64,000 nucleotides of DNA from Halorubrum rutilum. Its GTDB lineage: Archaea; Halobacteriota; Halobacteria; Halobacteriales; Haloferacaceae. Positions 1-8,187 of this stretch are shown one piece after another; position 1 is the stretch's first letter; every line of letters begins with the position of its first letter. The stretch spans positions 310,001 to 374,000 of the forward strand of contig NZ_JANHDN010000004.1 in NCBI RefSeq assembly GCF_024494565.1, in the 5' to 3' direction. The notes under the pieces were generated by a model. It did not search any database. It was not told the origin of the DNA and saw nothing but the letters and a program-made list of their open reading frames with translations. A program made the position numbers and the translations under genes.

Positions 1-137
1 CCCCGTGCTCTGTCATGCGTTCCGATCCGGACGCGGGCGACATAAGTCCGTCCGCCCCGCGTCGCCGGCGCCCGTCCGGTCGGCGTCCGACTCGCCTTCG
101 ACGACGCCCCTTTCACCGGCGGGCGCCTGGATCGGCC

Positions 138-587
138 ATGCCGACGGTCAGCGAGACGTACATCGAGAACCGCCAGCGGGTCCAGCCGACCCACACCAAC
201 AACTACGAGTCGGCCCATGGGGGGAACGTCGTCAAGTGGATGGACGAGATCGGCGCGATGTCGGCGATGCGCGCCGCCGGCGAGACCTGCGTCACGGCCA
301 AGATCAACGGGCTCGACTTCAAGCGTCCGGTGCCGCAGGGCGACACCTGTATCGTCGAGTCGTACGTGTACGCGGTCGGGCGGACGAGCCTCCGAACGCG
401 GATCCGCGCGTTCCGCGAGTCGCCGCGGACCGGCGAGCGCGAGCCGACGACGGAGTCGTACTTCGTGTTCGTCGCCGTCGACGCCGACGGGAACCCGACG
501 CCCGTGCCGGAGCTGGAGGTCGCCGGCGAGCGGTGTCGGGAGCTCCGGGAGGAGGCGCTGGCGGGCGAACCGGACGAGGACCGGTGA
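138..587 (+). CDS. acyl-CoA thioesterase, hotdog fold
   Basis: 149-residue cytosolic protein with the acyl-CoA hydrolase pattern near its N-terminus: N21-N22, the HGG turn (residues 27-29) and the acidic D36 of WMDE at the start of the hot-dog helix. The family hydrolyses acyl-CoA to free acid and CoA. The length fits a single hotdog domain, so it should work as an oligomer. I chose the ATG at 138 because the family match starts a few residues later and the upstream in-frame stretch is Arg/Pro-rich noise. It converges on the ABC-2 permease gene, 34 bp away. Substrate chain length cannot be read from the sequence. Confidence 0.85.
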   Translation: MPTVSETYIENRQRVQPTHTNNYESAHGGNVVKWMDEIGAMSAMRAAGETCVTAKINGLDFKRPVPQGDTCIVESYVYAVGRTSLRTRIRAFRESPRTGEREPTTESYFVFVAVDADGNPTPVPELEVAGERCRELREEALAGEPDEDR

Positions 588-621
588 GGACGGGGAGAGC
601 GGGCCCGCGGGCCGGTCCGCC

Positions 622-1455
622 TCAGTAGTCCCCGAGCACGCCGAGGCGCCGCGCCCGCCGCGTCGCGTAGTGAAAGACGACGTAGCCGCCGAGGAGGTAG
701 GCGACCGCGACGCCGACGAGGAGCGCGAGGTCGGCGGGGGCGAACTCCCACAGCCGGACCCCGTCGACCATCGCGCGCTGGAGCATCGCGCTCCCGTGGG
801 CCAGGGGGAGGACGCGGGTCCACGGCGCGTCGAAGACGGGCGCCGAGACCAGCGCGACGAAGCCGAACTGCAGGAGGTTCAGCCAGTTGCCGATCCGCTT
901 GTACAGCACGGTCACGCCGCCGGCGGCGAAGCCGAGCCCGAGCACCGAGGTGACCGCGAGCCCCGCGACGGGGATCACCGTGAGCGGGTCGAGGCTGAGC
1001 CGAGCCCCGGTGAGCAGCAGCATAGCGGCGAGCACGACCGCGCTCGTGAGGAACGTCCGAACCACCTTCGCGACCCCCTTCAGGAGCGCCACCGGCGCGA
1101 AGCCGAACGGCGTGGTGATGTGGCGCTCCAGAGTCCCCCACTGCACCTCGCTGCCGATGTCGTTCGACACCGACGAGTAGGCGCCGACGGAGAGCGTCCA
1201 CAGGAAGTAGCCGACGACGATCCCCGACAGCGAGTCCGTCAGCGCCCGCCCGGCCAGGAGCCGCCCGCCGTAGAAGAGGACGCCGAAGAAGAACAGCGCG
1301 ACGACGATCCCGCCGACCGCGTTCGCCGGGTACCGGACGAATATCAGGTACTCGCGGTAGAGGACGGCCTTCGCGAGGTGGACGTAGGTGGCCGGGCGGG
1401 GCTCCCCGTCGGCGTCGACGGCGGCGGGCGCGGCGCCGGTGTCGCCGCCGCTCAC
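622..1455 (-). CDS. ABC-2 type transporter permease
   Basis: 277-residue integral membrane protein with about six hydrophobic segments and the ABC-2 family layout: cytosolic N-terminus, a first TM pair around residues 40-90, and a C-terminal TM ending in an Arg-rich cytoplasmic tail. It is the membrane half of an exporter whose ATPase is encoded immediately upstream. The two reading frames overlap by 4 bp, which points to translational coupling. Such pairs export drugs, lipids or polysaccharides; nothing here identifies the substrate. Confidence 0.85.
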   Translation of the reverse strand: MSGGDTGAAPAAVDADGEPRPATYVHLAKAVLYREYLIFVRYPANAVGGIVVALFFFGVLFYGGRLLAGRALTDSLSGIVVGYFLWTLSVGAYSSVSNDIGSEVQWGTLERHITTPFGFAPVALLKGVAKVVRTFLTSAVVLAAMLLLTGARLSLDPLTVIPVAGLAVTSVLGLGFAAGGVTVLYKRIGNWLNLLQFGFVALVSAPVFDAPWTRVLPLAHGSAMLQRAMVDGVRLWEFAPADLALLVGVAVAYLLGGYVVFHYATRRARRLGVLGDY

Positions 1456-2603
1456 GGCGACCGCCCCCGCGAGTCGGCGGCCGCGTCCGAGAGGTCGCCC
1501 TCGCCCGAACCCCCCTCGTCCGAGCCCCCCTCGCCCGGTTCCACGCCGGTGAGGTCGACGAACACGTCCTCAAGCTCGGGGCGAACGGTCTCGATCCCCT
1601 CCACGGTGACGCCCGCCGCGCGGAGCGCGTCCATGAGGTCGTACAGGGCGTCGCCCCCGGCGGCGACCTCGACGGCGGTCGGGCCGCGTCGGTCTCCTCC
1701 GTCGCGCCGGTCCCCGTCGCGCTCGACCGCGCCGAGGTCCGTCTCGACCCCCCGCACGTCGAACCGCTCCCGGAGGGTCGCGACGACCGCGTCGTCGACG
1801 TCGGCGCTGACGACGCGGACGACGTCGCCGGCTCCGGAGCGGAGCGCCGCGACGGTGTCGTCGGCGACGATCCGCCCGTTCGCCATCATCACCACGCGGT
1901 CGCAGACGTCCTCGACGACGTCCATGTCGTGGCTGCTGAGGACGATTGTGAGCCCCTCCTCGCGGGCGAGCCGGCGGAGCTCCCGGCGGAGCGTCCGGGA
2001 GCTCTCGACGTCGAGGCCGAGCGTCGGCTCGTCGAGGAAGACGAGCTCGGCGCCGCCCGCGAGCACGCTCGCCAGCGACACCTTCTGTTTCATCCCGCGC
2101 GAGAGCTCCCGAACCGGCGTGTCGGCCTTCGCGGTCAGTTCGAGCCGGTCGAGCAGGCGGTCGTGTCGCCCCCGCACCGAGTCCGGGTCGACGCCGGCGA
2201 TCGTCGCGAAGTACCGCAGGTTCTCGCGGACGGTGAGCCGCCAGTAGTCGTTGCGCGCGCCCTCCAGCATCGCGTCGACGTTCGCGTACGCCGCCCGCCG
2301 CCCGTCGGTCACGTCCGCGCCGAACACCCGGACCGACCCCGAGTCGGGGAGGACGATCCCGAGCGTGCACTTGATCAGCGTCGTCTTGCCGGCGCCGTTG
2401 GGACCGAGCAGCCCGACGATCGAGCCGCGCTCGACGGTCAGGCCGACGTCGTCGACCGCGAGCACGGATGCCGCGCCGTCGCCGAACCGCTTCGAGAGCC
2501 CCTCGATCGCGAGCGCCGGCGGAGCGGCGTCCGCCGGCTCCTCGCCGGGGCGGACGCCGTCGGACAGAGAGCCGTCGCGCTCGCTCGCCGCGCCGCGTGC
2601 CAT
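1452..2603 (-). CDS. ABC transporter ATP-binding protein (ABC-2/DrrA type)
   Basis: 383-residue nucleotide-binding subunit. Walker A GPNGAGKTT is at about residues 67-75. The signature region reads LSRGMKQ, the degenerate LSGGQ form typical of DrrA/CcmA-like exporters, followed by Walker B with FLDEP. The C-terminal third (about 270-365) is the accessory DrrA C-terminal region, here with an acidic, Arg/Asp-rich insertion. It energises the permease at 622-1455, with which it overlaps by 4 bp. Its ATG lies back to back with the gene at 2664, leaving a 60-bp shared promoter region. Confidence 0.88.
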   Translation of the reverse strand: MARGAASERDGSLSDGVRPGEEPADAAPPALAIEGLSKRFGDGAASVLAVDDVGLTVERGSIVGLLGPNGAGKTTLIKCTLGIVLPDSGSVRVFGADVTDGRRAAYANVDAMLEGARNDYWRLTVRENLRYFATIAGVDPDSVRGRHDRLLDRLELTAKADTPVRELSRGMKQKVSLASVLAGGAELVFLDEPTLGLDVESSRTLRRELRRLAREEGLTIVLSSHDMDVVEDVCDRVVMMANGRIVADDTVAALRSGAGDVVRVVSADVDDAVVATLRERFDVRGVETDLGAVERDGDRRDGGDRRGPTAVEVAAGGDALYDLMDALRAAGVTVEGIETVRPELEDVFVDLTGVEPGEGGSDEGGSGEGDLSDAAADSRGRSP

Positions 2604-2663
2604 TACCGGTCGATACGTGCCGAACGGGGATATATCCGCGTTCGGGGGCTACCTCCGGGCGCG

Positions 2664-3122
2664 ATGGATCTCGATCGATTCGCCGCGGACGCCCCGGCCG
2701 ACGACGCGCCCGGCGACGCGCGGGTCTGCGTCGTCGCGACGCAGTCGGACACCTTCGAGCGCTGTCGAGAGGGGTACTACCCGGCGCCGCGGTCGTACGA
2801 CCGCACCCGCGCCGACTTCGACTACATGGCCTTCTACCGGACCGCGCCGGTGTCGGCGGTCACCCACTACGCCCGCGTCGTCGACCGGGTCGAGCAGACC
2901 CGCGGCGAGCCCGGGCCGATGGACGAGGGCGACTGGGCGGCGCTGATCGACCCGTTCTCGGAGGAGCGGGTCGTCGTCGTCTTCGAGTTCGACGGGCTCG
3001 TGCCCCTCGACTCGCCGGTCGAGAACGACCGGAACGGCGTGCGCGGCGCGTGGTACTGCGCGGTCGACGACCTCCGCGCCGCGGGGACGCTCTCGGCGCT
3101 CCGCGACCGGGCGGAGGGCTGA
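2664..3122 (+). CDS. conserved haloarchaeal protein, function unknown
   Basis: 152-residue soluble acidic protein (start at ATG 2664). I do not recognise a characterised family. It contains a Cys-Arg pair (FERCREGYY) and a pattern of alternating beta-strands and aromatic residues (DYMAFYRTAPV, VVVVFEFDG, AWYC). This would fit a small alpha/beta protein of the nuclease-associated or restriction-fold type, but no catalytic set is clear. A TATA-like run (GATATATCC, about 2628-2636) lies about 30 bp before the ATG, so the transcript is probably leaderless. It is transcribed divergently from the ABC ATPase gene. Confidence 0.7.
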   Translation: MDLDRFAADAPADDAPGDARVCVVATQSDTFERCREGYYPAPRSYDRTRADFDYMAFYRTAPVSAVTHYARVVDRVEQTRGEPGPMDEGDWAALIDPFSEERVVVVFEFDGLVPLDSPVENDRNGVRGAWYCAVDDLRAAGTLSALRDRAEG

Positions 3123-3289
3123 CCGGCCGGTCGCGGTCGCCGGCGCTATCGAAGGTTACTGTGACTGATGGTTTGGAGAGGCGACGCTGAATAGCGCGCG
3201 CGAATCTGCCGGAAGAGACTTGTCGGACTACTCCCGGAAGCGAAGCAGTAGCGGGTACCGTGACGACCCGGATCGTGTCGGGCGTTCTC

Positions 3290-3315
3290 ACCACGCAAGA
3301 GCTATTCTGCGTGGT
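3290..3315. promoter_or_regulatory. inverted repeat over the TATA region of the EamA gene
   Basis: Perfect 8-bp inverted repeat ACCACGCA / TGCGTGGT with a 10-bp spacer that contains GCTATTC, the only TATA-like run near position -27 to -30 of the likely GTG start at 3331. A repressor bound here would cover the TATA element. The palindrome is directly visible; the operator role is inferred. Confidence 0.5.
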
Positions 3316-3330
3316 CGCCTGCGTCGGCAC

Positions 3331-4248
3331 GTGAAGCGCTACGAGAACGCCCTCGGGTTCCTCGCGCTCGCCGCCCTCTGGGGCGCCTCCTATCCCGCGA
3401 TACGCGCCGCGAAAGCGGGCGTCGAGCCGCTGCTGATGGCCGCACTCCGGTTCGACGCCATCGGCGTCGTCGTCCTCGGGTACGCACTCGCCCGCAGCCA
3501 GCAGGTCCGCCCCACCGGCGCCGACGCCGCGACGATCCTGATCGGTGGTGTCGGCATGATCGCCGTCCACAACGGCCTCCTCTTCGTCGGCCAGACCATG
3601 GTCTCCGGGGCCGTCGGCGCGGTGGTCCTCGCTACCGTTCCCATCTGGAGCGTCGCGTTCGCCGTCGTCGCCCTCGACACCGCCCGCCCGACGCCCACGC
3701 GCGTCCTCGGTATCCTCCTCGGCCTCGTCGGTACCGGCGTCCTCGTCGTACCCGGTCCCACCGACATACAGCCGCCCGACCCGCTCGGCGTCGCACTCAT
3801 GACCGCGAGCGCGGTCGCGTTCGCGCTCGCCGCCGTCGCCCTCCGCCGCGAGACCCCCGCGCTCGGCGTCGCCGCCCGCCAGGGCTGGATGATGCTCGTC
3901 GGCGGCACCGTCCTCCACGCCGCCAGCCTCGCCCGCGGCGAACCCCAGACCGTCGCACTCACCCCGGACGTGCTCATCGCGTTCGGGTTCCTCGTGTTCG
4001 CCGCCGGCGTCGTGGGCTACCTCCTCTACTACACGCTCCTCGACCGCCTCGGTCCCGTCGAGGTCAACCTCTTCGGGTACGTCGCCCCCGTGTTCGCCGC
4101 CATAACCGGGTGGCTCTTCCTCGACGAACGCCTCGCAGCGACCACCGTCGTCGGCTTCCTCGTCATCGCCGTCGGCTTCGCGCTCGTCAAACGCGACGCC
4201 ATTCGCGACGCGCTCATCGACGAAGCCGCACCAGCGACCGGCGACTAA
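3331..4248 (+). CDS. EamA/DMT-family metabolite transporter
   Basis: 305-residue membrane protein with about ten TM segments in two EamA repeats (roughly residues 8-135 and 150-290). The typical N-terminal motif ALWGASYPAIRAA follows directly after the start. Members export or import amino acids, purines or other metabolites; the substrate is unknown. An in-frame TTG 111 bp upstream would add a hydrophilic Arg-rich 37-residue stretch with no family match and would run through the palindrome at 3290-3315. I therefore chose the GTG at 3331, which is followed by KRYENALGF. Confidence 0.82.
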   Translation: MKRYENALGFLALAALWGASYPAIRAAKAGVEPLLMAALRFDAIGVVVLGYALARSQQVRPTGADAATILIGGVGMIAVHNGLLFVGQTMVSGAVGAVVLATVPIWSVAFAVVALDTARPTPTRVLGILLGLVGTGVLVVPGPTDIQPPDPLGVALMTASAVAFALAAVALRRETPALGVAARQGWMMLVGGTVLHAASLARGEPQTVALTPDVLIAFGFLVFAAGVVGYLLYYTLLDRLGPVEVNLFGYVAPVFAAITGWLFLDERLAATTVVGFLVIAVGFALVKRDAIRDALIDEAAPATGD

Positions 4249-4394
4249 CTGGCTCGACCAGCGTCCGCCGTCCTCGCGGCGGTCGTCCGCTGCTCGGTTG
4301 GCTTCGTTGAACCCCCAACGGCGACGCCTCTTCGATTCGCGCGGAATACGGAGCGCAAAATCGTCCGCGAGGGATCTCCCGGCTTTCAATCGTC

Positions 4395-4476
4395 CGGCGT
4401 GATAGATGCAGGGCGCGAATGCGGTGCGAACCGAAGCCGATCTTCGGGAGAGACCGATCGCTCGTACGGGGGACTC
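4395..4476. repeat. dispersed repeat, copy 1 (left type)
   Basis: This 82-bp segment aligns in the same orientation with 54044-54124. Shared blocks include CGGCGTG, AGGGCG.GAATG.GGT.CGAACC and GAGAG, about 70 percent identical by eye. The similarity is visible in the sequence. That it is a decayed end of an insertion element is an inference. Confidence 0.5.
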
Positions 4477-4519
4477 ACGGACCGCTCAGTACAACGGATG
4501 TAATCAGGAAACGGTCAGA

Positions 4520-4672
4520 TTAGGTTTCGGGATCCGTGTTGAGCGAGTCCAACCCTTCTTCGAGCGAGTCGACACCCTGCTCAAGCGTTTGTCGGGTATC
4601 GGGATGGTCTACATCTTTAATGGCGAGGTTGGTCTGCTTGATCGCCTCAGTGAGTCGCTGAGAAGGTTTCAT
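4520..4672 (-). CDS. small acidic protein, 50 residues
   Basis: A short frame from ATG (4672) to TAA encodes 50 residues, beginning MKPSQRLTEA and ending NTDPET. It is acidic and predicted wholly helical, with heptad-like Leu/Val spacing, and the codon choice looks haloarchaeal. TATTTTAC lies about 28 bp upstream of the ATG, as expected for a leaderless transcript. No function is recognised. It sits between two repeat remnants (4395-4476 and 4794-4821). The opposite strand is also open here, so coding on this strand is likely but unproven. Confidence 0.5.
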   Translation of the reverse strand: MKPSQRLTEAIKQTNLAIKDVDHPDTRQTLEQGVDSLEEGLDSLNTDPET

Positions 4673-4793
4673 AACGTCAATATGTCGGCTAATCGTAAAA
4701 TACCCCGGTACTCAACTGATAAGCTACGCGCGGTAAACACCGAGCGACTATCGGAATATCCCTCTGTGCTGGCGGAACCCTCGGCGGTTAATA

Positions 4794-4821
4794 CGCAGGC
4801 GCGTTCCATCGGTTAGTTCAG
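4794..4821. repeat. dispersed repeat, copy 1 (right type)
   Basis: 28 bp matching 56563-56590 at 24 of 28 positions, in the same orientation, with the common core CGTTCCATCGGTT.GTTCAG. Both copies are followed within about 60 bp by a CTCTGTAT/TGCTGA-type motif. Probably part of a decayed mobile-element end. Confidence 0.5.
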
Positions 4822-5287
4822 TTCACTACCTCCGGAATGAATACGACTGCCGTGCTGAATACACCCCTCTGTATCGGTCACGCTGAACCGATGCCCGCGA
4901 TTGGACGAGATCCTACATCGGTTGACTAGTCCTGCTGTGAGTATCCTCTGAGCTCCCCAATCCGTTGTCAACAGTCCCGAGCCGTATCGTCGAACCAGCC
5001 CCTCCGCAGGGGTGAACGGAGCTGTGTGATCCTCGACAGAGTGCCGCTGTGGTGGCTAATCAGCCCGAGATCGAGAAGGGGAATCGGATCAAGAACCGAC
5101 ACAATCGCTTGATGGAGGGCCGAGCACGGGGACCGTACCGCCCATTACGGGCGTCAGGGAGTGCCCAGTCTTATCGAAGTCGCTCGTGTTTTTGTATATT
5201 ATGCTGACAACGTGACAACGTTCTCATCGTCATTAGTAGTGCGTCAATAAGACAACTATCATGAATGAATAGCGCTTAGGCATCGAT

Positions 5288-6109
5288 ATGACCAACGACG
5301 GCACTGGAGGGGCTTCCGGGCCCGCTGACTCGATGGCGTCAGCCGGTATCGAGATGGACATGGACGTGCGCAACCGTGTCCACGTCATCCCGTTAGGCTA
5401 CGAACGCGATCGAGTCGTCGTTCCCCCCATACGGATGGGAGCGGACGCGGTAGTCCTGGTGAAACACAACGGAGACGATCCCGAGGACTACCCCGAGTAC
5501 TACGATGATATCTTCGAGGCCTTCGACGAGTCTGCCGTCCGAGTGACCGAAGTAACTGCCGATATATTCGACCTCTACGACGCGCTTGGCACGATCGCCG
5601 GGCTGATTCAGAAGCATGACCGCGACGATATATACGTCAACCTGGCCACTGGCGGGAAAGTCACCGCCATCGCCGGGATGATCGCCTGCATGGTCACGGA
5701 GGCGGCTATCCCGTACTACGTGAGTGCGGACACGTACGGTGACCACCGACAGGAACCGGTCGCTCGGAACGTCACCAACATCTCGAACCTACCGACCTAT
5801 CCCATCGATGCACCCACCCCCGAGCAGGTACAGATGCTCGCGTACATCGCGGAGGAGGGCCCGGTATCGAAGAAGCGGCTCATCGAATACGCTGAGGGCC
5901 AAGACCTGCCGTTTATCGCTGATTATCAAGGCGGTGATCTCAAGGGGAAATATCGGAAGCTCGATTCCGCGATTCTCGACCCGCTCGTGGAGGACGGTTC
6001 CGTCAGCCTCGACCAGCAAGGACGACGAAAGGTCGCGTACATCACTTCCAACGGTGAGAATACGCTTCGTGGTTTCAAATATATGATAGAGAAAAACGAG
6101 AGGCAATGA
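5288..6109 (+). CDS. CARF-domain plus winged-helix regulator (HFX_2341/DUF6293-like)
   Basis: 273 residues. The N-terminal half (about 28-165) has a CARF/Rossmann-like layout: a first strand VHVIPLGYERDRVV and the ligand-site motif NLATGGK (118-124), which resembles the N-x-T-G-G-x-K signature of cyclic-oligoadenylate sensors. The C-terminal half (about 175-265) is a winged helix (EQVQMLAYIAEEGPVSKKRL, then a KYRKLD recognition region). It is probably a ligand-responsive transcription factor. No cas gene or CRISPR array is in the window. Later in-frame Met codons (residues 16, 23, 25) are possible starts, because the first 27 residues are low-complexity. It stands alone in an AT-rich patch. 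Confidence 0.75.
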   Translation: MTNDGTGGASGPADSMASAGIEMDMDVRNRVHVIPLGYERDRVVVPPIRMGADAVVLVKHNGDDPEDYPEYYDDIFEAFDESAVRVTEVTADIFDLYDALGTIAGLIQKHDRDDIYVNLATGGKVTAIAGMIACMVTEAAIPYYVSADTYGDHRQEPVARNVTNISNLPTYPIDAPTPEQVQMLAYIAEEGPVSKKRLIEYAEGQDLPFIADYQGGDLKGKYRKLDSAILDPLVEDGSVSLDQQGRRKVAYITSNGENTLRGFKYMIEKNERQ

Positions 6110-6306
6110 ATCGCCTCGCAATGGGTCGTTGAGCGCGCGTATCGGTCACCAGTTCGGTACGTGATGTGATCGGCTCGAACGGTACAGGCTCGTACGGCGG
6201 ATGGATTCGGCGGTCACGCTTCAGCGCTCACCCCCTGTATTCGACACCAGCTCCCGTCGGGTTCCGAGTGTTTCAACGGGTTAGAATCGGCAGCCCGCGG
6301 TCGGGG

Positions 6307-7248
6307 TCATCCGCCGTCGGCGCGCACCGAAGGCGTCGTCGCGTCCACGTGCGCGACCCGATCGTGCGCGGCGGGCGGCGTCGCCGCGTGCTCGGGGTGG
6401 AGACACGCGAACAGCGCCGCCAGCGAGTCGACCAGCCGGTGGCTCGGGCGGTTGAACAGGGCGTTCCCGTCGACCGCATAGGTTCGGTCGCCGGCGACCG
6501 CGGCGAGGTCGCGCCAGCCCGGCCGCGCCGCGAGGTCGCCGATCGCGTCGGCGGCGCGGTCGCGGTCGAACCCGCAGGGGGCGACGACGAGCGCCTCGGG
6601 ATCGAACTCGCGCACGTCCGCCCACGCGACCGGTTCGGAGGGGCCGTCGGGCTGGAACGAGGGGTCGCCGCCGGCGACCTCGACCATGTCGCGGACCCAG
6701 TGTCCCGCCCGGATCGGCGGATCGGTCCAGTCCAAGACGGCGGCCCGGGGGCGCCCCTCGTCGGCGACCGCGCGCTCCGCGCGTTCGCGGACCGCGTCGA
6801 CGCGCTCGCGGAGGGCGGCCCGGAGCTCGCTCGCGGCCGCCTCCTCGCCGACCGCCTCGCCGATCCGCACCGCGTCGTCGAGCGCGTCAGAGAAGGAGTG
6901 CGGGTCTAGGGCGAGCACGTCGGGTTCGGGGTCGAGCGCGGTGGCGGCCGCGCGGACCTCGCTCGCGTCGACCGCGCAGACGTCGCAGGTCGCCTGCGTG
7001 ACGAGGAGGTCGGGCGCCAGTTCGGCGAGCCGGTCGGCGTCGAGGTCGTAGACCGCGCCGTCGACCGCGCGCATCTGCGCGTCGATGTCGGCGGCGGAGC
7101 GCCCCTCGTGGGCGACGACCGTGCTCGTCAGCGTCGGCAGCTCGCGGGCCGCGGGCGGGTGGTCGCAGCTGTGCGAGACGCCGACCGGCTCGACGCCGAG
7201 CGCGAACAGCGTCTCGGTGGCGGATGGCAGGAGCGAGGCGACGCGCAT
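6307..7248 (-). CDS. cobalamin-binding protein, BtuF/periplasmic-binding fold
   Basis: 313 residues, starting directly with the BtuF-type strand MRVASLLPSATETLFALG and continuing through a VTQATCDVCAVD segment and PCGFDRDRA, the pattern of class III (helix-backbone) binding proteins. There is no signal peptide, Tat motif or lipobox, so this copy should be cytosolic rather than the extracellular part of a BtuCD importer. It is the last gene of a minus-strand cluster with a methyltransferase and a small protein. A role in handling corrinoids is plausible given the cobalamin operon at 59.7 kb, but ligand binding is not shown. Confidence 0.75.
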   Translation of the reverse strand: MRVASLLPSATETLFALGVEPVGVSHSCDHPPAARELPTLTSTVVAHEGRSAADIDAQMRAVDGAVYDLDADRLAELAPDLLVTQATCDVCAVDASEVRAAATALDPEPDVLALDPHSFSDALDDAVRIGEAVGEEAAASELRAALRERVDAVRERAERAVADEGRPRAAVLDWTDPPIRAGHWVRDMVEVAGGDPSFQPDGPSEPVAWADVREFDPEALVVAPCGFDRDRAADAIGDLAARPGWRDLAAVAGDRTYAVDGNALFNRPSHRLVDSLAALFACLHPEHAATPPAAHDRVAHVDATTPSVRADGG

Positions 7249-7291
7249 GGGGGACCGTCAGCGAGCGAGGGCGAAAAGCGCTCCGGCGGGG

Positions 7292-7561
7292 TCACTCGGC
7301 CGGGAGCCGCGCCGCGGCCGCGGCGGCGTACGCGGCCGCGAGGTCGCCGTTCGGAAGCGCGTCGCGCGCGGCCGCGCACCCCCAGCGCACGCGGTCGCGC
7401 CGCTCGCCGGGCGGGAGCTTGTTCGTCGCCACCGTCTCCGCGGTGTCGAGCAGCGCCCGGGCGGCGTCCGCGTCGCCGCGCTCGGCGGCCGCGCGCGCCT
7501 CCGCGAGCAGCTGTCCGAGGCTCGCCCGGACGTCGTGTGGGACCTCGTCGGGATCGGTCAC
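7292..7561 (-). CDS. small helical protein, function unknown
   Basis: 89 residues, Ala-rich and almost entirely helical, with a repeat-like helix-turn-helix pattern (ARAAAERGDADAARALLDTAE) reminiscent of TPR-like hairpins. Its ATG overlaps the stop of the methyltransferase gene by 4 bp (ATGA), so it is translated in the same operon. The BtuF-like gene follows 43 bp later. I recognise no specific family. Confidence 0.65.
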   Translation of the reverse strand: MTDPDEVPHDVRASLGQLLAEARAAAERGDADAARALLDTAETVATNKLPPGERRDRVRWGCAAARDALPNGDLAAAYAAAAAARLPAE

Positions 7562-8187
7562 GGTCGAGTCCGGTCGTCGTCGGTCCGGTCGTCGGCCACC
7601 CTCGCGAACGCGAACTCGGTGCTACTTCCCAGCGGGTCGGTCGCGGTCCGGGTCTCGACGTCCGCGAACCCGGCCTCGCGGAGCTGTCCGAGGGTGCGGT
7701 CGCGCCCGGGCGCCGAGAAGAACATCCGACCGCCCATCCAACCGCGGCGCACCGTCTCGAACCGGCCGCTCGGCAGCGTCATCAGGAGCCGACCGCCGGG
7801 TCGGAGGACGCGGGCGAACTCGGCGTAGACGGCGGGGTGGCGGTCGCGCTCGACGTGAAACACCGCGTGATACGCCGTCACCGCGTCGAACCGGTCGGCG
7901 CCGAACGGGAGCGCGGACATCTCGCCGTGGACGAGCCGGGCGTCGGGAACGGTCTCGCTCGCCAGGTCGAGCCCGCGCCGCGAGACGTCGAGCCCGACGC
8001 TGCCGGCCGGGAGGTTCGCGAGCGTCCGAGCGCCGTCGCCGCAGCCGACGTCGAGCACGTCGGGATCGGTCGGAAGCTCCGCGAGGAGGTCGTCGATCAG
8101 CGCCGCGTCGGAGCCGTCCGGATCGCGGCGAGCGGCGTACGTCGCCGCCACCTCGTCCCACGCGCGCCGCACCTCGTTTCGGTCCAT
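7558..8187 (-). CDS. class I SAM-dependent methyltransferase
   Basis: 209 residues, UbiE/Methyltransf_11 type. Motif I is VLDVGCGDGARTLANL (about 45-60), motif II acidic residue LDVS, then the GEMSALPFGADRFDAVTAYHAVFHV post-motif and RPGGRLLMTLP. The substrate is unknown. I chose ATG 8187 because upstream in-frame sequence is unrelated and rich in Arg/Ser. It heads a three-gene minus-strand operon (methyltransferase, small protein, BtuF-like protein) with a 4-bp overlap to the second gene. Confidence 0.82.
   Translation of the reverse strand: MDRNEVRRAWDEVAATYAARRDPDGSDAALIDDLLAELPTDPDVLDVGCGDGARTLANLPAGSVGLDVSRRGLDLASETVPDARLVHGEMSALPFGADRFDAVTAYHAVFHVERDRHPAVYAEFARVLRPGGRLLMTLPSGRFETVRRGWMGGRMFFSAPGRDRTLGQLREAGFADVETRTATDPLGSSTEFAFARVADDRTDDDRTRP

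Larger units (their letters stand above)
4249..5287. other. AT-richer intergenic accessory stretch
   Basis: About 1 kb with no full-size gene. It holds repeat remnants at 4395-4476 and 4794-4821, both with counterparts near 54.0 and 56.6 kb, and one small antisense gene (4520-4672). The part from about 4830 to 5160 has no reading frame I can support and no tRNA-like fold. The last 100 bp are AT-rich (GTTTTTGTATATTATG near 5190) and are the likely promoter zone of the CARF gene. Confidence 0.5.

Noticed and set aside
2860..4389. Long minus-strand open frame antisense to the EamA gene
   Set aside because: Composed of Gly/Asp/Glu-rich low-complexity translation, typical of the opposite strand in GC-rich DNA. 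The plus strand has a clear EamA protein.
4406..4816. 136-codon plus-strand frame in the 4.2-5.3 kb patch
   Set aside because: It runs through repeat remnants and is the shadow of the small minus-strand gene at 4520-4672. The composition is not protein-like.
4830..5160. Possible tRNA or transposase fragment
   Set aside because: No T-arm consensus (GGTTCRANYCC) or acceptor pairing was found, and no transposase motif continues beyond a few codons in any frame.
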